From Angiostrongylus vasorum (taxonomy: Eukaryota; Nematoda; Chromadorea; Rhabditida; Metastrongylidae): DNA of 64,000 nucleotides. The notes under the pieces are model-generated. The model searched no databases and was not told the origin of the DNA. It saw only the letters and a program-made list of their open reading frames with translations. Location: contig JADANN010000251.1 of assembly GCA_018806985.1 (NCBI GenBank), positions 1,821,501-1,885,500 on the forward strand. Reading direction: 5' to 3'. Of this stretch, positions 1 to 14,373 are shown in pieces (the first letter of the stretch is position 1; each line of letters opens with the position of its first letter). A program made the position numbers and the translations under genes.

Positions 1-8
1 TTTTTTCC

Positions 9-56
9 ATGAAAAAGTGGGAGCATCGAGAACAACTGCATACGTTGGTGGAAACG
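9..56 (+). CDS. Possible first coding exon of the vesicular glutamate transporter gene (tentative)
   Basis: An ATG at 9 opens 16 codons (MKKWEHREQLHTLVET) that end in phase 0 at a consensus donor, gtaagt, at 57. The first certain transporter exon (from 1713) also starts in phase 0 after an acceptor, so the two join in frame and would give a protein of about 487 residues. The N-terminal tails of this family are poorly conserved, so similarity cannot confirm the link. The exon could start upstream of the window, or belong to another transcript. Confidence 0.35.
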
Positions 57-1712
57 GTAAGTGACTAAAATAGAACTCATTAATGCAGTACTTAAGGATT
101 TACGATTATTGCTGGAAAAATAGCACACAGATGTATAAAAATAGCCCTTGGGGTTTCTCTCACCTATCAACGTCTAACAAAAAAACCTACTGGGCTGAAA
201 ATCGGAGGCTGCGTTTCCCGAACCGGTTGACAAGCGATTTGATAGGAAAAGAGATTCGATAATTCATCCAGAAGACTGGTTATATCCAGTGTTGCTAATA
301 GAAGAAAAAGAAAAAGTTTTCTAGGGAATTGACATTCTATTCGGAACAAATTTGTTATTCTAGATGTTGACTCAGAAATAACTTCTCTTGCACAACTTTA
401 AGTTCTGTAATTTAGTTCTTAAACGAACCAAAACTTCCACTTGTTTTTGTCGATTTTTTTCCTGGTTTTAAAATCGACATCGAAAACAATTCCGAAGCTC
501 GGATGTGGTCGGGTATTCATGAAAGCGAAACTATAAGTTAGTCATGTACTTCAGAAAAGCAGCAAATTATAAACTTCATTGCGATTGAAAAACAGCTTCT
601 ACAACATTGTATCGTAACCACTTCTCATTTTTCGATTCCATTCTCTGTTGAGCGTCTAATTCATGAACGCATACGCTGTAAACTATTACTACAAAAAGCT
701 CGTTATTGTATGTATCACTGTTGACATGTTGTTGTTGTTGTTATTGTTGGACAGACATAAGAAAAACATAAACAGACGTACCGTAAATGGGAAAACAGCA
801 TCCCTATTCACGTAAAGATGTTAGGGATGTGATGATGATTCGTGAGAGCCAGAAGGTAGGGAAAGTGAGGTGGGAAGGGAGGGAGCGAGGGAAGGAGACG
901 AAGCAGGGCGTTCTCGAGAAAACTTATTTAGTGGGATCAACAGACTTCTGGCTTTATGGATTTGACACTGAATGGATGACAATGGATGAGAAAACAGCTC
1001 GGAATTTTCCTTCTCACACAAGCGTTATTCATTTAAATACCAAGTAGAAATCTCTCTCGCGGTTACCGTTTACTATTGTGTTATCGATTTTCCTGCGAAA
1101 ATATTTAACTAACAGCATTGTGGAGTCATTTGAAGACTGTTCTTCGTCTTAGTTGATCTATTTTTAACTCGTAAAATGTAAATCTGAACAAATTCTTTGT
1201 TTCAAAAGGTCCCTCTGCGTCCTCAACTCCAAAAGAGAATCGTGCTTCTCTTCCTGTTAGCTAAAATCTGACTAGAGCATTTCTTTGTTAAGAGAACAAT
1301 TCTGAGAAAATTCGAATACTTTTCATCTACTGTTTTTTCTTCAGTATTTAAATTTCACAATATTCAGCTATAGCGAACAAATATAGAGAGAAGAGAGAAC
1401 AAAGAGACCTTAGAAGTCGCTAGAAGATTGTAGGGAAAAATCAATGAGAAAGTAATGAACCGCAGAAAATTTCCTTGTTACCTCAAAATACAGACGTCTC
1501 CGTATTAAATGGTTCTCAAAGAAATTTCCATTAGTAGCAGATTATGGTCCTTTTTATAAGTGATAAATAAGTTTAATATGGCAGTAAAGCCAGCTCTTCT
1601 ATGAAATTCTATTTCGATTCACTTCTGGTCGTATTGCTACCCAAAGTTCCACAAAAGAGAAAGAAGAAGAACGAACCAAAAAAGGCAGTCATGTATGAAA
1701 TTTACGTTTCAG
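57..1712 (+). other. Putative first intron or upstream region; nothing else recognised
   Basis: AT-rich sequence with a short GTT run near 728-748. Short open frames, such as 787-1047, have low-complexity composition and no family resemblance. If 9-56 is the first exon, this is a 1.66-kb intron ending in the acceptor tttcag at 1712. Confidence 0.4.
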
Positions 1713-4700
1713 AATCGGTTCTTCTTGAAGAAAGTCCGATGGCAGATTTCTATTCTGGCACATATCGGGTTTGCAATTTCGTTTGGTATTCGGGCAAATT
1801 TCGGTGTGGCCAAGAATCGCATGGTGAACAACTTCACCGACGCCTACGGTATTTTTTCATGTGAGTTACTTTAGGGGGTTTTATGTTATTTTAAGACACA
1901 AAACTAATGAAGCACACAGCACTTTGTGTTTGCAATCCTTTGACAGATCCCCTTGAAATGCCTCATGATCTATCGACTCCAGGATACACTGCAGAGGTGA
2001 TTGAAGGCATATTTGACACATATGGGCGCGTACCGATGTATTAGTTGAATGTTTTTTTTACCCTTCTGCACAAGTCTCCCACCAAACTGCAGATCCAACA
2101 GAGACGAGGGCTTGGTTTTTGGTTTCAAGATCGAACCAAAGAGTGCGCATTATTACAGTGTACTTCCACTAACTGCGCTACACGCAACCCTTGTTAAACA
2201 CAAATCACCTGAATCAAATTATTTTTTTAATGTGTGGGTTTTTTAACCTTTCAAAATCAAAACATGATGCCGATAAATCGGAAGCATTCCTTCTTCCTAA
2301 ATGCACTTGTTTCTTCTCATGACAGCAAAAATTTTAGTTGACGGCGATTTTTTCTAAACATCTGATGTTCATCTTCACTTGGAATTAAGTGAATGAGGCA
2401 TAAACGGCAGTTCCACGCCACTTTTTTTCTCTTTGCACTCCTCGTATGCCGTGATTTTTTACTGCTTTTTTGACGTATTATCTTTGTTATTTTAAATACT
2501 GAGGCCAATCCAAGTGTCTTTTGGGATTTCCTTCTCGAAACCCTCTTCGTTCCAAAGGATTGTATGGAAAGCATTGACCTCATCAATTGGGGCTGACACG
2601 TGATAATCATGTGAATTTCTTTCGTACTAATATCGTTTGTAATTCATTGTTTTTCTTATTTGAAATGTTTTTCACAATTCTACATGGTCAACACATCGAT
2701 CAACTCCGATTACAGGATTTCACATGATGTTTCTATTTTATGTGTATCTAACTATCGATAATAGTAAACCACAGGTCAAAGTAGTTTGTTATTATCGAAG
2801 CTCAGTCCGGGTTACTAGTTTTTTGATAAGTGTTGACAATATTTTGACAGATAGAGTGCTTGACGAATTGGTAAGTTGACATAATGGTAGGTGAGATGTC
2901 GGTCAACTTAAGCCTATTTGCAAGGGATAAATGGTGAAGCTTTCGGCGTTTATTAGTACCTAAGGGACACACCACTCCTCCTACTTCCAGCCATGACATC
3001 GTAGATGTGACTGGATGCATATTTAGTTTAAAAAATGTGGAGGTCTACTAATGCACCAATGCAGTGTTTCTCTCCCTCCCAGATAGGTCTGCTAGGCATT
3101 TTCAGATTTGGGAGAACTTCTGTCAGCTTGGAGCCCTAAATCTAACCAAGGATTTGTGTATATTGCATTGTACCTCTCGTCAGTGTTCCATGCCGTCCCT
3201 CTTCCGTACAATTTCACCTATATCATCTCTAATCCTTTGGGTGATTGCATTATTCGAGTTGTCAACTAGTAAGCTCTCCATTTGTTTCTGTCGTATGACA
3301 AAGCTGCTCAGTGGCATTAGGTTCAAGAGACATCACAGATTTTAGTAGAAGTTCGTATATTTTCATTGTTCTTGGCGGCAACCTAGCCTTTGCGCTTGTG
3401 GCATACCTGCATTCTCAGCTGGGCATTTGGTTTAGACGAAATTGCCGAATTCTTTAGCAGTTCTAGTTCCGATACCCAAGGACACTTGCCATACACAGTG
3501 AAATAGAAGACCATTGCAAAGGAAGTTTACCACAAAAAGTCTAATCACAAGTTTTCATTTCTTTGAATCCTCAGAAAGAGATATGGGAAGATTTAGAATT
3601 TTTTCTTTGTTGTTTTACAACCAACTTTCCTCTATCATCGTCTCTGTTCAAACATATGCTTGGCGTAAATCCACCGACTGGAGGCTGTATGAACAGAAGG
3701 AAAAGGTTGGGGGCGCAGTGATGGTGATGGTGTCGGGGGACGGCACACATAACAATGGAGAACAGGTCGGATCGACTACAATTCGGGTTTTGTCTAATAT
3801 CATCATCAAATCAGTGATAACGGCTTTTAATCGTAGATCTCATCATGATTTTGCGTATAGATTTATCGCTAATATTTTTCGTCCTACTTAGAAGAAGACC
3901 GTGAAGGAGATCGTGGGAACGGGTCAGTTCTTGAAAGAAAGTCGAAAGGTTTAAGAATAGGCGAAAAAACAGTGAAAAAAGGTTAATATGGTTAATCGCA
4001 GTACATTTTCTATGCATCGTGAAAGAGGGTAGTAACGATGAAGCATTTTTGGAAGTTCTGCTATTTTACTAAATGAAAAAATGCTAAAAAATAGTGAGCA
4101 GACCTTTAAACTAGGGCAAGACCTAGTTAATAGGAAAACTATGTGTGAGATATAACTAAATAGCTGGAGCGGAAGGCAAGAAGAAGGTGGGTTGATTCAG
4201 ACAAAAATTCATCGCAAAAAAAAGGAGAAAGTCCGTAGAACGAGGGCGATTCTTAGCCTGCTATTTGCTTTATTTCAGGAACCACAGTTTTTTTGGTCGG
4301 CAACGGAGCTGGGAATGTTGGAGAGCTCATTCTTTTACGGTTATGCCATCTCACAGATTCCGGCTGGAATTCTAGCCGCGAAATTTGCACCAAACAAGTT
4401 CGGTCTAAATCTTACTTTTCACAAAAAAATCAGAAACCCTGTTTTAATACGATATTTTTTTTCCTTATAGATTCCAATAGTTACAACGGATTCCAGTCAG
4501 TGAAGCACACCGTGGGAAAATGCATAAAATTAAGCATAAAGCACACCGGATTTTCGTTCCTAGACTCTCCTGTTGTTCTATATCGTCCTTTTCCTATATG
4601 CAACGTTAAAGTGGAAGGGAATGTTAGACTTATCGCAGAAACGTGACAGAAATTTCTTTATTTACATTAATCTAATATCATTAAACTTTGTGTAGGAGTT

Positions 4701-7700
4701 GTCCGTCGTAGGTTGTGATGGATCATATAATCCACTAACTACTATTCCGCGAAAATCGCGATTGAGTAAGACGACGAATGGGCAAATTGGGTCAGTAGTT
4801 GTGTTTGTTCCATTAACTATAGAAAAGCCTTAGTTGCTATTGATAGCCTCGATATGGGCGCGTGTGTGCGCAGTGGTCGGATGTGCCGTACAATACACAT
4901 GGGATCGATCCGCGCGCCCCAGGCTCACCAAGCCATCCATTCTTCCGGGGTAGGCAAAGTGGTACCAGACTTGTCTTGAAGGATAGCTGCACCGGCTCGA
5001 TACTTAGGTGACCGCGAGTCATTGTAAAGCCAGATATGCATTCAATCTCCTTCAAACGATGCTTAGTGAAGTCGAAGGCAGGGCGCATCCCTCAAGGATT
5101 AATCAACGCCGAGAGGTTTTCTTTATACCTTCGATTACCTCCTTGATAATCGATTACACACACTATGACATATCCGATGACACTTAAGAGCTGGTGTGTG
5201 CTGCGCATTATTTTTCTTACATTTTGGTCTTTGAGCGCAATTCCACACCTTTTAGTCTTGCTTGCAACTGCACAAAACACGTGGCTATCATCCAAATTTA
5301 GAAATGTGGGCAGAATTACTTGATCCACGTAGTTTCATTTTATTTACATGTAGGGAAAATCATACAGAAAGAAATTTTCCGAAGACACGTCTCCCTTGCG
5401 ATGAGCCATTTGTCACGGTCTTCTTTTTTTTCTTTCTAAATAGAAGCTTTCACGAAATGACAAACCGCAAACCTTCGCTGTGTACGAATTTCAGACTGTT
5501 TTGCTTTGGTGTGGGGACGGCCAGCTTGCTGAACATCATCGTTGCATTTGCTTTTCAATATCATCCGTTCACTGACATGATGGTGATAGTAATGCAGGTC
5601 ATCCAGGGAATGGCGCTGGTCAGCGGACGTTCCCCTGCTTTATTCCATTTGCCTCTTTATTTTCAAAATATGGGATCGCTCAATTTGGGCTCCCCAGATC
5701 GATCTCGTTGACGGGTGATTGATGATGACACTGATCGATAGAATTAGCTGAGGGACAGGCGAAACGAAGAATCCGCATGGTGTGATGGTGAACATGTTAA
5801 CTCCTGGAAAGGCTAATACCGCCTTCTTTGCGAATATCTCAGCATCGTTGTAATTGTATCACACATCATAACCTGCCGTGAAAAAATTGTAACAGGCAGT
5901 AAATTAAAAAGTTGAAATTGTGATCCCAACTACACCCTCAGCTTGACTGAATTCAATGGGGATTTGTGCTTCCCAGATCAATCCCGTCGACGGGTAATTG
6001 CTGATGGCACTGATCGATAGAACTAGCTGAGAGAGAGAGGCGAAGCGCGTAGGGCCTGCATGGTGTGATGGTGAAAGTGTTAGCCCTTGGAAAGACTAAT
6101 ACCTCGTTCGTTCCCCACTGTAAGCACCTGCGGTCCAGAGTTTTGCAAATACCTTAGCACAGTTCCCAGGATCGACTTTCTATTAACCTCGGCATTGGAA
6201 TATGAATGCGTCCTTTTCTTGTTCAGCAATCGCGAGGTTGTTAAACAGCATACATTTACTTCCATAGAAAAACACAATACACTACAACAGCAGCTGACGT
6301 TTCGGCAGTATCGCCTTCTTCAGAGCCACTTTTTTTAGACTTCCAATGAGGAAGGTTAGAGCAGCTGATTATGGTCGCATAAGGTTGATGAGTCATCAAG
6401 CTGTTTAACAACCTTGCGATTGCTGAATAAGAAAAGGACGCATTCATACCTTAGCACATTTACGACCTCATTTCCGTTTGGTTACCTAGGCAAGTTTTAG
6501 ATCCCTAATTGGCGCTTGTAAGACATTTCCATTCAGTAGTACCTAAAAAATCTTGATTAGAGGGAGAGATACTTGTCGTTATGCGATCTGTTCTGGTGGA
6601 AGTGTTAAACTTCTTCGTTTGAATGTTCGTTGGTGTACTCCTTTGAAACCGTAATGGTGAAGTGGTTTACCTTTGACGAAAAAAGTAGACTATTCAGCTG
6701 TACGAAGTTTTCTTTGAGTTTTAGAACATGAGAGAAATCACAGACTTCAGGGTGTCACCTATCCAGCAATGCATGGTGTCTGGCGCCACTGGGCGCCACC
6801 ACTTGAGCGATCAAAACTTGCCACGACCACGTTCACTGGAAGTTATGTGGGCGTGATGGTTGCTTTACCGGTGTCAGCAGTCACTGTCAGCTATTTCTCG
6901 TGGTCAGCACCGTTCTATGTCTATGGTGAGCTTGCAAAAAGTGTTGATGACTATTTATAACTTTTTATTATTTCTGCGAAAATGTTAAGTGCTCGTATAG
7001 ACATTGTATAAAAGACGACCTGCGACATAGAACGCTACTTGGTAAGCAAACATCACCTGTATCATCATTATTATCATTAATCAAAACGTGAGCAACTCAA
7101 GCAGATCGCAGTAATGTTTCTAGTCGCCCCTATACCACCAGAAAGTGGCACATTCAATTCTTCCATATCGAAGAAAATGAAAAGCAATGTTAACTTTCTA
7201 TTTTATGCCCACGACAATTTTTCACGGAAGGATATTATGTGGAATACAACCATAATGATGCTGAGATATTTGCAAAACTCCGAACCTCAGGTGTCTACGA
7301 TGGGAAGCGAACGCGCTGCTACCCTTTCCGGGGCTAACGCGTTCACCACCACACCATGTGTTTCGCTTTTCTCTCAGCTATTTTTCTATCTACCAGTGCC
7401 TTCAGCAATCACTCGTCAAACAAATATGAGTAGCATTGTTTTAACTTTTTATATACTGCTTAAACTTTTTTATAGCAGAGTAACTTTTATATACTGCTTA
7501 AGCTTTTTTATAGCAGAGTATTATATGATATCCAACCACAAAGATGCTGGCACACGAGCAAAACTCGAGCCCTTAGGTGCGCTTCGAACCTGCGATTACG
7601 TTTTCCAGACCCTCATCTGTTATCAACTGCCTCAACTGAAGCCCTTGCTTTGCCCTTCTCTCGGTCAGTTTTTTGCCCTAGCGTTGCGGCCAGCAATCAC

Positions 7701-9668
7701 CCATCAACAGGAATGATCTGGCGAGCACGCATCGGCTGGACCTAGTTATGCTGAAGCTGACCAGGTAGTTGCGGGTTCAAAATGTACTTGATGTTCCGTG
7801 TTTTGCTCACAGCTCAGCATCTTTGTGGTTGTGTTTCACATAATGCCTTGCCATGAAAGAAAAGCAGGCAGTAAATAAAAGGTAAAACATTGTGATTTTG
7901 ACTGCGGCTTCGGCTTAATTTGATTTAATGCCGATTAGTGCTTCCTGGATCATTTCCGTTGAAGGCTAATTGCTGAAAGTACCGGTAAAGTAAAAAACTA
8001 ACTGAGAAAAAAGGCAAAACAATGGCCTCGATTGGTGCAGTGGATAACACGTGAGGTTCCAGGAACGAAAAGTACGAGCATAATTTTTTTCTAGATCCTT
8101 CATTAGGAAGTCTAATATGGTCCTGATTATTGGCTTACCCGCAGAACAGGAGTTAACACTCTGGACCCGGTTATAAACGACTCTTGTATAACGGTTCAAA
8201 AGCAACATGTTTTCGACCCACCAGTTTTTTTTGTGTGTGGGGTGTTCAGCAGAATTTCCTCCTTCAATTTCTATTTATGTCGGGACATTAGATTTCACAT
8301 CCCGTGCCTGATACGATATGCTTTTCACACTGCACTCTATAGGGTCGTTGAAAAATATCTCCCTATTTCGAAATCCTCATAAGCTGACGTTTCGTTGTCT
8401 TCACCTTCTTCAGAGCCGCGATAAATTGAATCGGGTGTCCACAGCCGTTCGTTTTTGCGACATGGGTCTTCTTAGTCGCAGCGAGTCAAGTCTTCTTGAG
8501 TGCAGCATCGGTTGATTGAAGTTTCCTCATTGGGTAGAGCTCCTTTATACAGAGCGGTTGTTGATCTGTAATCTCCCTTTTTTTCAGCGGTAGTGTGTCC
8601 TGCAGCAGTTGGTACATTAACCGTCATTGCACCACAGCATAACTGGTCGGTGCTTTCTTGAATTGTCTTAAAAATCGACTTTCATTAGACCTCGGCAAAA
8701 AATAACCAAAGTCTTCTTTGGTCGTCAAGCTAAAATGGGGTTGGTAAAGAAAATTTATTAAGCTGACGTTCCAACGTCTTCTTCTTCTTCAGAGCCGGAT
8801 TGGTCCTCATCGATGATCCGAGGGTGGACGTCTTTGCGATATGGTTGTTCATAGTGGCATCAAGTCGAATACAGTGAAGTAGAGCACCGCTTAGTTAAAG
8901 AGCTTCAGTCGACGGGGTGCCTTCTTATGCATGGGGGATGTTGATCTATTGCCGTCATCTAATACCATCTGCTTTTTTTGATGGCAGTGCATCATTTAGC
9001 AGTTGGTATCGCATGCTTTCTTGGATTGTTAAACCAATGCAAGGTTATTATAAAATTATGATCTGATAGAAGATAGAATAGAAATACATTTGAGTTCGAT
9101 AATACAGAAACAGGTCATAGAATAGAAATACATTTGAGTTCGATAATACAGAAACAGGTCATCTATGTATACATGACCCGTTGGTAGTCATGATCCTCTG
9201 CATGTGAAAGACCCGTAGATCGTGAAAGATAACTGAAATAAAACAGTGGAGCGATAACAGCAAGTTCGAGCAGATTTCAGAACCGACTTATATAACATGT
9301 ATGTTCTATAATATGTATAGTATCTGTATATGTCCTTCTTGGTTGCTGAGATCGAGCCAAATCGACCATGAGAAAACAGAAAGTTTCAGGTGTATCTGGA
9401 CTTCTATGGGCGATGAGTTGGTGGTATGTGTCGTCATCGTCACCTAGCGATCATCGTTACATCACCGACGAAGAACGCACATACATTAAGGAAAAAGTCG
9501 GCACCGTAGCAAGCGGAAACATGACCGTCAGTGACTTCTTTGTTTGCCTTGCGACTCCTTTTGTCTTAGTCGAAAAAAAATTTTCAAAACCTACCAGCGA
9601 TCTGGATGTTTTCTTTTCAGTTTGAATCATTTGCTTCTTCGTGAAATTTTCCTGCGTGTGTGTATGTG

Positions 9669-9699
<31 letters not shown>

Positions 9700-12600
9700 A
9701 TGTGTGTGTATGTGTGTATTTGTGTATGTGTGTGTTTGTGCGTGTCTGTGTGTGTGATTGTGTGTCTGTGTGTATGTGTGTGTATGTGTGTGTATGTGTA
9801 TGTGTTGTCTGTATGTGTATGTGTCGTGCATGTGTAGCTTGCATGTGTGTTTGTTTGGTTCTTTGCTTGTTTTCTTCATATCACATTGCCATGGACGGCG
9901 TGTTTGAAAACTCTTCCAGAGCCGCTTTCATGAGTCTTCCACCGAGTATGTCGCGTGGAGACCAACCGCACAGACTGACATGGAAGCGTAATGTAACGTA
10001 AGACATTACGCTTCCGTGTCAATTCTGTGGGGTTGGTCTCCACGCGACATACTCAGTGGAAGACTCATAGAAAGCGGCTCTGAGGAAGGCGAAATCCGCC
10101 GAAACGTCAGCTTGTTCGTGAATAAAGAATAACACCTCGTGTTTGCTTAACAAGAATACGAAGAATTACTTGATCAATGCCGAGGTTAATAGAAAGTCGG
10201 ACGTGCGCTTCCGTAGTTTGTAAGGAAATTCGACATTTGATATCACTTGCACAACTAATTCTTCCAGAGCGTTAACTTTTGAAGATTCTGTTTTAAGGAT
10301 TATTGAGCCAAGATATTTATCTAAGTCATTTAGAAGAGACATTTATGGACCATCAACAAGTACTGGGAAATTCTCTAGAAATTATGGTACTCTGGAAATC
10401 CTTAAATTAGAACCTATTTGCTCCTGACTTAGCGTGATTTTTCTCTTGACAGTTGATTACCGCTGCACTGTATCCAAAACAAATAATCTCTTTGAATATC
10501 GAAACTTCATCTATCGATTCGCAGTTACTTTATCAGTTTGTAGGCGGACACTTCGTCTGTCAATTCGCCTTCAGCGCCTGACATTAAGTACTGCAAAAGC
10601 TCCCCATATAAAGTTCTCCTTGCAGTTGACGACGATACCTTGGAAATCCATTCTATTCTCGTTACCGGTATGGGCGATTACCATTTCCAATTTCTGTCGG
10701 TCGTGGACGTTCTTCTTGTTGCTAAGCAATCAACTCACTTACATGAGAGATGTACTACATCTTGACATCCGACATGTAAGTGTTCATTTTTAATACATCT
10801 ACGGAATGACAAGTCTCTTGGAGGTTTTTTTGGGAATTCTTCCTTTTTTTTCATAATAGTATTTATAAATGTGTGACAAAACAGAAGCTTTTGGGTGCTG
10901 AGGTTTGATGCAATTAGGAAACGATTAACTAGCCGAAAACTAGAAAATACAACTCTGTCTATGACAGGAACCCCTAATATGGAGTTGTACGAGTTCATAG
11001 CTGATGGTATGAAATGGTGGGTTATTTCAAAAACGGGACAGCGATTGGTTTTAAGTAGACTATTTAATAGCACAAGGCGCCGGGATAGCGTAGTGGTTAG
11101 CGATGCGTCGATCAAGAAGCAAAGGCTCGTGCTCTGCTCCCACCCATGTGAGAACGCCTTAACATGGCTATCTCCAAGATTTCTTTATTACATTTTATTT
11201 GATCCGTCTTCACATCTATTGTGCGTATCCCAGCACTTTTCACATTCACTTAGTTTCCTCGCATCCATTTTCCACGAAGATCTTGCAACTTTACATGTGG
11301 CTTCCGCTGCTGCTTGAGGATTTTTCATTTCATCTTGAATGTCGTAGAATGCTGGTCGAGTCGACTCACCCTGGAGTCCTGAGATAGCCGGCCTGGAGCG
11401 TTCCCAATTGGATTGCAGAGAGTGAATTTTGACAGACAAGTCCGGTCCTAATTTCCCGACTCTGGAGAGATGAGAGGCTTGGTTGACCCGGAGCGGAGTC
11501 GAGCTAGCACCATGGTCGTGATGAAGGACATCACTACCACCGTGCTATCCGCCCCCTTATCTCCAAAATTATAAGGATGATTGACTAGACGAGCATTCTA
11601 CGACACTCATAAGAGGAAATCCTCAAGCAGGAACTGAAAGAACACGCGAAATGTTCAACGACCATTATGGATGATGGATGCGAGGAAACGAATCGAATGC
11701 ATGAAGTGCTGAGACCCGCGTGGTAGATGTGATGACAGGGCATGTAAAATAGAAAGAAAACAAGAAAAAATATGATAGCACAACTTTCTGAAGTTTTGTG
11801 TTCCAAACCGTAACGGCGATTGCAGGTAGAAACACCAAATTAGTACTAGCAGTAAAGTTCTTTCCGTTAAGAACATAAAATATTTATAATTTAACACATA
11901 TGTTTTAACTTTTATTTACTGCCTATTCCTTTTTGATGGTATGATGTTATGTGGAATACAACCACAACGATGCTTAGATATGAGCAAAACTCGGAACCTC
12001 AGTTGCGCCTCGAACCTGCGATAACCCTTTCCGGGGTTCACGTGTTGTCCACTACACAGCCAAAGCCCTTTCTTTGCCTTTCCTCATCCATTTTTTTCAC
12101 ATATATTTTTTACCACTCTACCCTCATTTTCGAAAGTTTTTTTTGCCTTTCAACACCTAAAATTGCACATGTAGTTTAACACGCATTGATCGATTAGCTG
12201 CAAAAATCAATATCTATGCAGTGCCTTCTGTCTTCCATAGTGCTTTGTATGACCAGATGGCAATATTGTTCGGATAGGAAAACACGTTACTACTTCAGAG
12301 CGGTATGATATCGGCTCTTCCGCAATTGATGATGGCTATTGTTGTCCTGATATCGGGTCAAGTAGCTGACTGGCTTAGATCGACCGGTAAAATGAGCACA
12401 GGCGCCGTTCGGAAGTTGTTTAACACACTTGGTGAGAGACAGTTTCGTTATTCACCTGATAATATGTTACAAATAAGGGCGATTTTTGTATCCGTGCTGG
12501 AATAAAAAGCGACTAGGATTCCACGTCGCTTAAGAGAAAATGTTGTGGGATAGGTTTCTCACCCTTCGTAGAATTGATATAAACTATATTATATGTTGTA

Positions 12601-14326
12601 TGTGAAACATAAAGACGATTTTCACATTTTTGTCGGGATAGGAAAGTATTCTTTTAACGGTTTACCGACTCGTCGTGGCTGGGACGTGCTCCTTGGCCAG
12701 CGGTGTACAGCGAAGGGATTTAACTTGCCGGCAGGGTCTCCCATGCTGCGAAGGAGTACGGCATTTCCGTCAGGAAGCACAGCTAAGAGTAAACCAATAC
12801 CATGATCCACCACCGTCCTAGTATTAAACTCGTCGCATGGTGGCAAACTTCCCTCTCATCCACAAGGGCGGCGACTCCCCGTGGTGGTGACGACATGGGG
12901 CAGATTTTGGCTAGGTTGACCTCGGTGCTCCAGGCAAACACGGTGGTTAAATCAGCTAAACTCCTAATAATGGAGAATATGCTGAGGCCAGCACAACCAG
13001 TGAGGACGGGCCATCTAAGTGTCAAAGTAAGTATAGGCAAGTATTAATCAGGGTTTGACGTCGTATAAGGGGGAAAAACAAAAGTGGATTTGTGTAGCGC
13101 AGTAGTTAGAGGCGCTCTGCAATAGACATGGATTCGATCTCGCGCCCAGGCTCACCAAGCCTTCCACCCTCCAGTGTCCGCAAGTTGGTACCGGGTCTGT
13201 CTGAGAAGATATCAGCACTACTCGACACATCGGTAGGCCACCGCGCGTCACTGTATAGGTCAGATATATGGTATAATCATCCCTAACGATGATAAATGAA
13301 GGGCTGAATAGATGCATGGCGCACCTCTCGTGGATTGACCAGCGTCGAGAGCTTTATCCTTTTTTATAAGGGGATATGAGATGATAGGAGGATCGATTCG
13401 CCATTCCTAGAAGAAAAAACGAACTACACTTTAAGCTACTTGGGAAATAAATGTTGTTTTGTTCTTAGTAAATTTAACGTCTTGTCTTTGGGTGAAATTT
13501 TAAGACTTTGTTTTTTGTTCATAAGTTTTTTTTGTGTTAATCGTTCGATCTCTTTTTGTGCAAATTATTTTGTTTCCAAACCATTGTGTTTAAAATTTAA
13601 GCTGCTAAAGTTCCACGAAAGCATTCTTGGATTTGAAGCTGAATCTGTAGTGCTCCACGACCACCTCTTCGCACCAAATATTGCTGTAACCTTTGGCCAG
13701 CCAATCCCTAACCAACGTACAAAAATAACATACTCTCAAAAGATTCCTGATGAAGTTAATGATGAGAACAGTCGAAAAAGAGCCGCCATGAAAGGAAGTG
13801 ACTACTTAAAGACGTTTGAGGACTTGCCCGCAACAACTCAATGCCTTGGAAAACTAGGAATGAATTTTTAAAAAAATTGTAATAAGAAAAGTAACAAAGT
13901 GGCAAAAACGGTCCATTTCCAGAATAGCGATGAAAAATACATGCTGTATAACATAAGACGATGTTCTAGTCAAGATCTGACTGCATCTAAGCAGCCTTCG
14001 AATCAAAAGCTGTTTCAATAGAAGGCTGCGGTGTTTTCTTTGTTTATGCATAGGAGGTAGAATTCTTCTTCGCTGCTCACGTCGTCATTACAGCACGGAT
14101 GTCTATCAAATCTGTGGAAGTGGAAACTAGAAGCTGTAAAAAATGCTAAATTCAAGATCTGGCATTGGTACTAATTAGTCGGCCAGTCGTGTTGCATGCA
14201 GAGATCCGACTAGACATTGTAGGTACAGCAATGTAGTGAATGTTTCGGTGAAATGTGACCTTCTTGCCACGCAGGCCTTTTTGATTCGTCGTCGCGCCAG
14301 ACCTCTCATAGTTAGATAATTAAACC

Positions 14327-14373
<47 letters not shown>

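Noticed and set aside
3000..3400. Possible reverse-transcriptase relic on the minus strand
   Set aside because: A short stretch ([20 protein letters not shown]) is suggestive but lacks any RT motif, and part is better explained by a decayed SINE-A.
9457..9879. Long Thr-His or Cys-Val open frames over the TG tract
   Set aside because: They are translations of a dinucleotide repeat; no real protein signal.
10735..11115. A 126-codon minus-strand frame
   Set aside because: Overlaps the antisense of a certain transporter exon (10626-10775) and has no family motif.
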